From an uncultured Bryobacterales bacterium (GTDB lineage Bacteria > Acidobacteriota > Terriglobia > Bryobacterales > UBA6623): a stretch of DNA of 5,118 nucleotides. The position numbers were made by a program, and so were the translations under genes. Of this stretch, positions 1 to 5,118 are shown piece after piece (positions within the stretch are counted from its first letter, which is position 1; each line of letters begins with the position of its first letter). The notes below the pieces were generated by a model that saw nothing but the letters and a program-made list of their open reading frames with translations, had not been told where the DNA came from and did not search any database. The stretch is from NCBI GenBank assembly GCA_946887065.1, contig CAMPKL010000318.1, forward strand, positions 1 to 5,118, given 5' to 3'.

Positions 1-822
1 ACGCAGGGGCTTGTAGATGGCATCGGCTTCCAGCGCCCATCTATCTTTCAGGGGAACTTCAAAGCTCAAACCGGCCAGGTACGTCAATTTTTCCATCGTG
101 TCGCCGAAATCAGACACATAAGCGTCATTGAGGGCCGCCCCGCCGATGACGCCGACACCCAGCTTCCGCGTGGAGATACGGCGGGATTCGGAACGGGTGT
201 CATAGGAAAGGCTAGCCAAGAATTCGACCTGGTCCGGCTTGGTATCGTGTTTCGGATTCACATTGTCCCGGGCCCACCGCGTATACCGCAGCGTTGGCGA
301 CAGGCGAAAACGGCCCAAGCGTAGAGCCACACCGGCGCCGACCGAGATCCCAATCTGCGAAGGCTCGGTTGCGGTGGCGTCCTCCTGCGTCCGGAAGGAC
401 GGCCCTGCGGCGAAAAAGGGTCTCACGGGTCCCGTCCAGCGGGACTCGGGCAGAGTGTACTTCAACAGAATCGGGAACTCCCAAACACGCAGCGGCGTCC
501 AGTTCTCCTCATACAGCTCGACTGATCCATCGGGGTCGAAGATCTGCTGTTGAATCGAGATCTTCATTGGCCGATGAAGGACATTCGCTTCGATCGATAA
601 CTGATCCCTCAAGTACCCCTCGACCATCGCGCCCAGGATGAGGCTACGCGGCCCCGTCGTGTAGCGAACGCGATACGCCGGGTTGAACTCATCCGCTGGA
701 CCAGAGAACTCTCGACCGGCATAATTGCCTGTGATATTCGTGCCGCCGACAACGCCGACCGATATTCGTTGACCATATGCGCCGCAAGCCAACAGCAAAT
801 AAGCCACCAACAGAAATCGCAT
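1..822 (-). CDS. Secreted outer-membrane beta-barrel protein, partial (C-terminus beyond left edge)
   Basis: The frame is open for 274 codons from an ATG at 822 to the window edge with no stop. Residues 1-17 form a short hydrophobic signal peptide (MRFLLVAYLLLACGAYG) with a plausible signal peptidase I cut after AYG, before Q18. The C13 after LLA makes a lipoprotein signal a weaker alternative. The mature part alternates polar and hydrophobic residues with many Gly and aromatic residues (GVVGG 23-27, FFAAGPSF 136-143, GISVGAGVALRLG 158-170, LRYTRW 178-183), as in OmpA-like or porin-family small barrels. A second set of similar motifs begins at about residue 222 (GVGVIGGA), suggesting a tandem second barrel. 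It would sit in the outer membrane; the function is unknown. No clear ribosome binding site precedes the ATG, but the signal peptide supports this start. It is divergent from the cell-wall hydrolase gene. I am confident it is coding, less so about the exact barrel family. Confidence 0.8.
   Translation of the reverse strand, partial: MRFLLVAYLLLACGAYGQRISVGVVGGTNITGNYAGREFSGPADEFNPAYRVRYTTGPRSLILGAMVEGYLRDQLSIEANVLHRPMKISIQQQIFDPDGSVELYEENWTPLRVWEFPILLKYTLPESRWTGPVRPFFAAGPSFRTQEDATATEPSQIGISVGAGVALRLGRFRLSPTLRYTRWARDNVNPKHDTKPDQVEFLASLSYDTRSESRRISTRKLGVGVIGGAALNDAYVSDFGDTMEKLTYLAGLSFEVPLKDRWALEADAIYKPLR
22..772 (-). repeat. Internal protein-level repeat in the beta-barrel gene
   Basis: Two segments of the encoded protein resemble each other. 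VGVVGGTNITG (residues 22-32) resembles VGVIGGAALND (223-233). LILGAMVEGYLRDQLSIEA (61-79) followed by NVLHRPMK (80-87) resembles YLAGLSFEVPLKDRWALEA (248-266) followed by DAIYKPLR (267-274). The offset is not constant (201 residues, then about 187), because the first copy has a longer loop after the opening strand. This fits a duplicated barrel domain rather than a recent DNA repeat, since the nucleotide sequences have diverged. Only the start of the second copy is inside the window. Confidence 0.5.
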
Positions 823-952
823 AAAGTCTGCAACGGTTAATTGACAGTTTCGGGTTCAAATTGGGATCTCTTTCGTACAACGGAGGCGAGCATTTACCTC
901 CAGCCCGCCGGCGGGTTTGGAGGCGACCGGTACTCTGGATTCGAGGAACCCC
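823..952. promoter_or_regulatory. Divergent intergenic region with a consensus -35 hexamer
   Basis: This 130-base gap separates the beta-barrel gene (minus) and the cell-wall hydrolase gene (plus), so it must hold promoters for both. A perfect TTGACA lies at 841-846 on the plus strand, but the expected -10 positions (about 863-870) read GGGATCTC, which matches poorly. No convincing -10 pair was found for the minus strand either. The sequence GAGGA at 943-947 is a good Shine-Dalgarno match for the GTG at 953. If translation of the hydrolase instead begins at the TTG at 917, the gap shrinks to 94 bases. Confidence 0.35.
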
Positions 953-1735
953 GTGCATCTATTCGAATCAGATTCTCAAGAACTCAGCGGTTGGATTCGC
1001 GACGAGGTCGAACTACAGAAGCCTCTCGGCATCGGTAACAGGGGAAAGGCCGTGAGGCGGCTGCAGGAGTGGTTGAACATACGCGGCTTCGGCCTTGTCG
1101 TCGACAGCGACTTCGGCCCCGTTACCGCGCAGGCGGTCAGCCGATTTCAAGCGAGCGCGCGGCTGCCGACGACCGGGCGCCTGGACGACGCGACGTTCGG
1201 CCAACTTGTGTCGCCGATGGTGCGCACGCTGCGGCGTCCGCGGCGGGGACGGGCCTCGCTGGGCGCAATGATTGTGGACTGCGGGAAGCGGCACCTGAGC
1301 GAACGACCGATAGAGACGGGAGGTGAGAATCGCGGTCCGTGGGTGAGGCTGTACATGCAGGGCAACGACGGCGCGGCGTGGGCCTGGTGTGCCGGGTTCG
1401 TGCGGTTCTTGCTGGAACAGGCCCGGCAGAAACTGGAGAAGCCGATGCCCATCGCCGGATCGTTTTCGTGCGACTCGCTGGCGGCCCAAGCGAGGGATGC
1501 GGGCTTGTTCGTCGCCGAAGGGGCCGTCGCGCACGAGGCGATTCCGCCGGGCTCATTCTTCCTCGTAAGACGCACTGCGACGGACTGGACTCACGTCGGC
1601 GTTGTGACGCGTTCCGGTCCCGATGCATTCGACACGATCGAAGGCAACACGAACGACAAAGGCAGCCGCGATGGGTTTGAAGTCTGCGCGCGCACGCGGG
1701 GCTACAAGAATAAGGACTTTATCGTTTGGACCTAG
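953..1735 (+). CDS. Peptidoglycan-binding and CHAP-type cell-wall hydrolase
   Basis: Likely cleaves peptidoglycan as an amidase or endopeptidase. Numbering here is from the alternative TTG at 917 (272 residues); subtract 12 for the preferred GTG (260 residues). Residues 37-101 are a peptidoglycan-binding domain of the PG_binding_1 type (GNRGKAVRRLQEWL, then FGPVTAQAVSRFQ). Residues 110-272 look like a CHAP (NlpC/P60 superfamily) fold: the nucleophile is C158 in AWAWCAGFV, the histidine H226 in DWTHVGVV, and the third residue E242 or N244 in TIEGNT. GTG 953 is preferred because GAGGA sits 5 bases upstream; TTG 917 has no good ribosome binding site. Neither start gives a signal peptide or membrane segment, so export is unexplained and an endolysin-like or non-classical route is possible. 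No holin gene or other phage gene is visible. The stop codon overlaps that of the convergent gene. Domain calls are confident; substrate specificity is not known. Confidence 0.85.
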   Translation: MHLFESDSQELSGWIRDEVELQKPLGIGNRGKAVRRLQEWLNIRGFGLVVDSDFGPVTAQAVSRFQASARLPTTGRLDDATFGQLVSPMVRTLRRPRRGRASLGAMIVDCGKRHLSERPIETGGENRGPWVRLYMQGNDGAAWAWCAGFVRFLLEQARQKLEKPMPIAGSFSCDSLAAQARDAGLFVAEGAVAHEAIPPGSFFLVRRTATDWTHVGVVTRSGPDAFDTIEGNTNDKGSRDGFEVCARTRGYKNKDFIVWT

Positions 1736-1736
1736 G
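1731..1736. other. CCTAGG palindrome carrying both convergent stop codons
   Basis: The palindrome CCTAGG holds the TAG of the hydrolase gene (1733-1735, plus) and the TAG of the pyruvyl transferase-like gene (1732-1734, minus). The two reading frames therefore overlap by 4 bases tail to tail, and there is no intergenic space for a conventional terminator. A weak imperfect stem can be drawn between 1731-1738 and 1756-1763 with a 17-base loop, but it has no T-tract. Confidence 0.85.
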
Positions 1737-3072
1737 CGCCGCAAGCTTCACGCACCGCCTGGGCCATGCGCTGCTGACGAGCGTCGACCGCGGCCATGAT
1801 CGACTTTACCTTGGCGCGGGCCGCGGCAGGATCGCGGTGCACCGCGCTGAGCCGCGACCACAACTGCTCGCCGTTGGTCTCGTCGACTTCGAAGAACCAC
1901 TCGACTGCGCCGAAGTCGCGGTACATCTGCCCCTTGCAGGTGTCGGTCGGCTGCCGTACGTAGAAGGCCGGCGTGCCGTTGTGATAAGCGATGAGCGGAG
2001 AGTGGCACTCGACGCTCACCACGGCCAGCGCTTTTGAGTAGACTGACGCCGCCTCGTCGGGCAGCCAATAGCTTTCGCGCCAGATGACGTTCTTCTTCAC
2101 CTCGGCAGGAAGCGGGTCGACCAACACTTCTTTGCCCATCGGCACCTGGTAGGTCATCTCGGCGCAGACCAGCACTTTGTTGCCGGTGTTCTTGACGTAG
2201 GCGATGATCATTTCGCGCAGTTTGGCGTGATCTTGTTCGGTAGTGCGATCGTTGATGGCGTCTTTGATGTCGTCGCTCGGCACGCGCGGGACGTTTCGGA
2301 TGCGGTAGTAGGGCGTGTAACGAAGACGAGGAATGACACAGATAAACTTGTCTTGCTCTAGCCCGTGCCCGGCGAGGTAGGCGAAGCCCTTGGCGTCGTC
2401 GCGCAATTTCATGGCGAGTTGGGCGTCAGGACCGAACTCGACGATCGGCGTCTTCACGTTTTGCGACTTCAGATAATCCCGCGAGATGGTGTCGCGACAG
2501 AAGAAAAACGCCGCGCCGTCGATCACATAGCGGAGATCGTCGCTCAAATGCGTGGGCGGTAATTGCGCGGCCTTGGCGCGAATCTCTTCGAGCGTACCTC
2601 CTTCCGGCTCGCGTCCCGGGTCGAGTCCGGAGATCGGATCGGTGCTGACGCCGAGAACGCCGACGGGCTTCGCGGTAGCCCGGCGAAAGGCGATCGCGTG
2701 TTCGCGGCCCGGAAATCCGGACCCAGAACCGTTCAGATACAGGTCCGTCTCCTCCCACGCCTTGGCCAGCTCCGGGGTGGTCGGCTTGCCGTCGGCTCCG
2801 GTCCTGCCCTCAGCGATTTTGAGCCGGGGAAAGGCGTTTGTCAGCAGTTCTCTTGAGCCGTGTCCGAGTTCGCCCGGCCACAGCGTCACTTCCGCTTCGG
2901 GGAAGTGGGTTTCGAGAATCGTCAGGGCCCCCGGGGTGTGTCCGATGTCGCCGATGTTGACGCTTTGCCAGGAGCTGCGCAGCAGAATTTGCGGCGGCTT
3001 TTTCGACTGCGCTCGTGCGGCGACGACGCTCGCGAAGGCGGAAGTCCGGGAGAGGAATTGACGGCGATTCAC
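1732..3072 (-). CDS. Tat-exported polysaccharide pyruvyl transferase family protein
   Basis: A 446-residue protein of the family that transfers pyruvyl groups from phosphoenolpyruvate to sugars in surface polysaccharides (CsaB-like, PF04230 by motif recognition). The N-terminus MNRRQFLSRTSAFASVVAARA is a twin-arginine signal (R3, R4) with a probable cut after ARA, before Q22. Family landmarks are NIGD at 39-42 near the start of the mature domain, LNGSGSGF 113-120, FFFCRDTIS 189-197, FGPDAQLA 213-220, and a C-terminal VECHSPLIAYHNGTPAFYV at 354-372 carrying H357. The usual Arg two residues before that His appears to be Glu (E355). The start is GTG at 3072 with AGAGG just upstream (spacing 2 bases); no better in-frame start exists before an upstream stop at 3112-3114, and the Tat motif supports it. 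Cytoplasmic family members use phosphoenolpyruvate, which should not be available outside the cytoplasm, so the reaction here is uncertain. It is convergent with the hydrolase gene and divergent from the redox gene, so it is probably transcribed alone. Confidence 0.8.
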   Translation of the reverse strand: MNRRQFLSRTSAFASVVAARAQSKKPPQILLRSSWQSVNIGDIGHTPGALTILETHFPEAEVTLWPGELGHGSRELLTNAFPRLKIAEGRTGADGKPTTPELAKAWEETDLYLNGSGSGFPGREHAIAFRRATAKPVGVLGVSTDPISGLDPGREPEGGTLEEIRAKAAQLPPTHLSDDLRYVIDGAAFFFCRDTISRDYLKSQNVKTPIVEFGPDAQLAMKLRDDAKGFAYLAGHGLEQDKFICVIPRLRYTPYYRIRNVPRVPSDDIKDAINDRTTEQDHAKLREMIIAYVKNTGNKVLVCAEMTYQVPMGKEVLVDPLPAEVKKNVIWRESYWLPDEAASVYSKALAVVSVECHSPLIAYHNGTPAFYVRQPTDTCKGQMYRDFGAVEWFFEVDETNGEQLWSRLSAVHRDPAAARAKVKSIMAAVDARQQRMAQAVREACGA

Positions 3073-3162
3073 GGCCTCTGAGTTTAGCGGAGATAGGGCC
3101 AGGGGCGTGCCCTACCCAAACTGCCGCAAAAGCGTGAGAATGAGATTCTTCCCCACCCACAC
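3073..3162. promoter_or_regulatory. Divergent promoter region with a small GC-rich hairpin
   Basis: This 90-base gap lies between the start codons of the Tat-exported protein (minus) and the flavoprotein (plus) and should contain promoters for both. Bases 3103-3112 (GGGCGTGCCC) form a perfect 4-base-pair stem around GT, extendable by a wobble pair. On the minus strand TTGGGT (3114-3119) lies 17 bases from CTATCT (3091-3096), a weak promoter-like pair. On the plus strand TTGACG (3058-3063) lies within the minus-strand gene and has no good -10. No strong Shine-Dalgarno sequence precedes the ATG at 3163; the nearest purine runs (GAGAATGAGA, 3136-3145) are too far upstream. Confidence 0.35.
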
Positions 3163-4791
3163 ATGGACAAACAAGCAATCGCATTCCCCGTTCTGACCGA
3201 GGCGCAGATCGCGGCGGTCCACAAGTTCTCGACGCTCAACTCTTTCGAGCCGGGCGAGACGCTGTTCGCCTTCGGCGAGCGCGACTTCAAGTTCTTCATC
3301 GTCAAGAGCGGCGAAGTCGGCATCTATGAAAGCTCCTCCGGCGCCGACAAGCTCGTTGTCGCGCACGGACCCGGCGAGTTCACCGGCGACATCGACATGC
3401 TCACCGGCCGCGCGGCGATCGTCAGCTGCATCGCCCACAGCCACTGCGAGGTTTACGAGATCTCGGCCGCCGATCTGCGCCGCATCCTGAGTGACATGCC
3501 GCAGCTGAGCGATATCCTGCTACGCGCTTTCTTGATGCGCCGCCAGATGCTGGAAGAGTCCGGCATCATCGGAGCACGCGTGGTCGGTTCGCGGTTTTCT
3601 AAAGACACGCACCGCATCCGCGAATTTCTGTCGCGCCACCGGGTGCCTTTCACCTGGATCGATTTGGAGAACGATCCCAGCGTCGACGAATTGCTGAAGC
3701 ATTTCAATGTCGCTAAATCGGAAACGCCTATCGTCGTCTGCGGCCGCGGCGCAATGGTGCGCAACCCGAGCAACGCGGAGCTCGCCGACCACATCGGCAT
3801 ACGCAAGCCGCTCGAACACGTCATACACGATCTGGTCATTGTCGGAGCGGGCCCGGCGGGGCTGGCGGCAGCCGTGTACGGGGCTTCCGAAGGTCTGAAG
3901 ACCGTTTTGCTGGACCGCGTTGGCCCCGGCGGACAAGCAGGCGCCAGCTCAAAGATCGAGAACTATATGGGCTTTCCGATGGGCTTGTCTGGTACCGAAC
4001 TCGCGACGCGTGCCATGCTGCAAGCGCAGAAATTCGGCGCCGTGCTCAATGCGCCGGCTTCGGTTTCGACGCTCAGTTGCGAGACGGGCTACCACGTACT
4101 CGGCCTTGAAGACGGGCCGGACGTTTCCGCGCGCTGCGTGCTGATCGCCACCGGCGCCTCGTACCGCAAGCTGCCCATCGACTGCACGCGCTGGGAGGGT
4201 TCAGGCGTCTACTACGCCGCTACTGCCGTCGAGGCGCAGTCCTGCCTCGATGGACAGGTCATCGTCGTAGGCGGCGGCAATTCAGCAGGTCAAGCGGCGG
4301 TGTTCCTCTCGCAATGCACGAAGAAGGTGCGCTTGCTGATCCGCGGCGGCGATATCGGAAAGGGCATGTCTTCCTATCTGGTGGACCGCATCGAACAGAC
4401 GGAAAACATTGAAGTGCGACTACACACCGAAATCACCAAAATGCATGGAGACGATTGCCTCACGGCCGTGGAAGTGACCTGCCATGCCGACGGTGAATGC
4501 GAAACCGTGGAGTGTACCGCGGTGTTCGTCTTGATCGGCGCCGTGCCGTTCGTCTCGTGGCTGCCGGACTCGGTGCAGCGCGACCACAATGGGTTCGTTC
4601 GGACCGGCCCGCAACTTCTTCCTTCCGAGGAGTGGACGCTGCAGCGGCCGGCGTTCTTCCTGGAGACGAGTTGCGCGGGCGTGTTCGCCGCGGGGGATGT
4701 CCGCGTCGGCTCGACCAAACGCGTGGCTTCAGCCGTCGGCGAAGGCGCGATGTCGGTGATGTTCGTCCACCGGTACCTGGCTGCAAACTAA
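3163..4791 (+). CDS. Cyclic-nucleotide-binding-like / glutaredoxin-fold / thioredoxin-reductase-like flavoprotein
   Basis: A 542-residue, apparently cytoplasmic protein in three parts. Residues about 20-130 form a cyclic-nucleotide-binding (CRP-like) domain with the cassette GEFTGDIDMLTGRAA (71-85, Arg83). Residues about 136-215 look like a glutaredoxin fold: they keep the cis-Pro context TP at 188-189 but have RFSKD where CxxC should be (about 144-148). Residues 222-542 form a thioredoxin-reductase-type flavoprotein: FAD motif GAGPAG 228-233, GGQAGASSKIENYMGFP 256-272, ATG 329-331, nucleotide motif GGGNSAGQAA 370-379, and VFAAGDV 507-513. The position of the redox CATC reads AATA (352-355), so both catalytic cysteines are Ala. 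The HRR motif that binds NADPH phosphate is reduced to IRGGD (393-397). It probably binds FAD and a pyridine nucleotide, but it cannot be an ordinary thioredoxin reductase. The zinc finger gene follows 6 bases later. I recall similar annotated fusions in other bacteria; the substrate is unknown. Confidence 0.9.
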   Translation: MDKQAIAFPVLTEAQIAAVHKFSTLNSFEPGETLFAFGERDFKFFIVKSGEVGIYESSSGADKLVVAHGPGEFTGDIDMLTGRAAIVSCIAHSHCEVYEISAADLRRILSDMPQLSDILLRAFLMRRQMLEESGIIGARVVGSRFSKDTHRIREFLSRHRVPFTWIDLENDPSVDELLKHFNVAKSETPIVVCGRGAMVRNPSNAELADHIGIRKPLEHVIHDLVIVGAGPAGLAAAVYGASEGLKTVLLDRVGPGGQAGASSKIENYMGFPMGLSGTELATRAMLQAQKFGAVLNAPASVSTLSCETGYHVLGLEDGPDVSARCVLIATGASYRKLPIDCTRWEGSGVYYAATAVEAQSCLDGQVIVVGGGNSAGQAAVFLSQCTKKVRLLIRGGDIGKGMSSYLVDRIEQTENIEVRLHTEITKMHGDDCLTAVEVTCHADGECETVECTAVFVLIGAVPFVSWLPDSVQRDHNGFVRTGPQLLPSEEWTLQRPAFFLETSCAGVFAAGDVRVGSTKRVASAVGEGAMSVMFVHRYLAAN

Positions 4792-4797
4792 AGCGAT

Positions 4798-5058
4798 ATG
4801 CCCCGCACATGCGCACATCTCGATCAGCTGCGGCAGGTTGCGCCGCGCACCACGGGTTGCGAGGAGTGTCTCGCTCTAGGCGACCGCTGGGTTCACTTGC
4901 GGCTGTGCCTAAGCTGCGGACACGTCGGCTGCTGCGACTCTTCCAAGAACAAGCATGCCACCAAGCACTATCACGCCACGGATCACCCGGTCGTGCGGTC
5001 AATCGAGCCCGGCGAGTCCTGGCGCTGGTGCTATCCGGACCAGCTATTCATGGAATAG
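4798..5058 (+). CDS. Small UBP-type zinc finger protein
   Basis: An 86-residue protein made almost entirely of one ubiquitin-hydrolase-type zinc finger (zf-UBP). Candidate zinc ligands are C5 and H7 (CAH), C21 and C24 (CEEC), C37 and C40 (CLSC), C45, H53, H57 and H63. Its C-terminal WRWCY (75-79) matches the aromatic pocket segment (W-C-Y) of eukaryotic zf-UBP domains such as HDAC6. The Arg of the eukaryotic CGR motif, which contacts the ubiquitin C-terminal carboxylate, appears to be Asp (D47 in GCCDSS). The ATG at 4798 begins 6 bases after the upstream TAA, with no obvious Shine-Dalgarno sequence, so translational coupling with the flavoprotein gene is likely. There is no signal peptide or membrane segment, so it is probably cytoplasmic. 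Its bacterial role is unknown; binding a peptide C-terminus or the flavoprotein are possibilities only. Confidence 0.9.
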   Translation: MPRTCAHLDQLRQVAPRTTGCEECLALGDRWVHLRLCLSCGHVGCCDSSKNKHATKHYHATDHPVVRSIEPGESWRWCYPDQLFME

Positions 5059-5061
5059 TTC

Positions 5062-5118
5062 CTAGGCGGAAGCGCGCTGCGCTGCTTTTCCGGCGAACGC
5101 CTTGGCTTCCCGTTCGAA
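5062..5118 (-). CDS. C-terminal end of an unidentified gene (partial)
   Basis: Reading the minus strand from the right edge gives 18 codons (FEREAKAFAGKAAQRASA) and a TAG at 5062-5064. The Ala- and Lys/Arg-rich, helix-like composition and the tight convergence on the zinc finger gene, with only 3 bases between the stops, suggest the real end of a gene rather than a chance frame. The stretch is too short to identify. The stop lies in a CCTAGG palindrome (5061-5066), as at the other convergent junction. Confidence 0.45.
   Translation of the reverse strand, partial: FEREAKAFAGKAAQRASA

Noticed and set aside
212..641. Frames of 90-115 codons on both strands within the beta-barrel gene
   Set aside because: They overlap the signal-peptide-bearing barrel frame, which is open across the whole region and has a coherent strand pattern.
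841..870. A complete sigma-70 promoter starting with TTGACA at 841
   Set aside because: The -35 is perfect but no acceptable -10 lies at 16-18 bases spacing, so I kept it only as a note in the intergenic entry.
1013..1628. Several minus-strand frames of 140-173 codons opposite the hydrolase gene
   Set aside because: Arg/Pro-rich translations are typical of antisense frames in GC-rich genes; the plus-strand frame has clear domains and catalytic residues.
1731..1763. Bidirectional terminator at the convergent junction
   Set aside because: The stem is imperfect with a 17-base loop, has no T-tract, and lies inside coding sequence of the minus-strand gene.
2552..3061. 169-codon plus-strand open frame opposite the pyruvyl transferase-like gene
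   Set aside because: It is a complementary-strand shadow of a well-supported coding frame in GC-rich DNA, with no recognisable domain.
3163..4791. Naming the flavoprotein trxB (thioredoxin reductase)
   Set aside because: Both cysteines of the CATC site are Ala and the NADPH motif is degraded, so the name would assert an activity the sequence does not support.
4460..5002. 180-codon minus-strand frame across the flavoprotein and zinc finger genes
   Set aside because: The Arg- and Ser-rich translation spans two clear plus-strand genes and has no domain of its own.

Overview
The window reads as bacterial chromosome from a GC-rich (roughly 60%) Gram-negative organism. An outer-membrane beta-barrel protein and a twin-arginine (Tat) exported protein with the N-terminus MNRRQFL together suggest Acidobacteriota, perhaps the Solibacter/Bryobacter group. 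This is inferred from gene style and recall, because no rRNA or marker gene is present. I see no tRNA, rRNA, CRISPR array, insertion sequence, prophage structural gene or integration site.

Layout from left to right: (1) 1-822, minus strand, the N-terminal 274 codons of a secreted beta-barrel protein that runs off the left edge. It appears to begin a second copy of its own barrel domain just before the cut. (2) 823-952, a divergent intergenic region. (3) 953-1735 (or from 917), plus strand, a peptidoglycan-binding plus CHAP-type cell-wall hydrolase without a signal peptide. (4) 1732-3072, minus strand, a Tat-exported protein of the polysaccharide pyruvyl transferase family, overlapping the stop of the previous gene by 4 bases. 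(5) 3073-3162, a short divergent intergenic region. (6) 3163-4791, plus strand, a three-part protein: cyclic-nucleotide-binding-like domain, glutaredoxin-fold domain without cysteines, and thioredoxin-reductase-like flavoprotein without its CxxC. (7) 4798-5058, plus strand, a small UBP-type zinc finger protein 6 bases downstream, probably co-transcribed. (8) 5062-5118, minus strand, the last 18 codons of an unidentified gene that converges on the zinc finger gene.

The most interesting unit is the 3163-5058 pair. One protein combines a ligand-sensor domain with two redox folds that have both lost their active-site cysteines. Its neighbour is a stand-alone zinc finger of the type that, in eukaryotes, binds the C-terminus of ubiquitin. 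I recall this pairing from other bacteria as annotated but functionally unexplained; I could not check that here. Genes 1, 3 and 4 all concern the cell envelope (barrel, wall hydrolase, exported glycan-modification-like enzyme), but they are not on one transcript and no common pathway can be shown.
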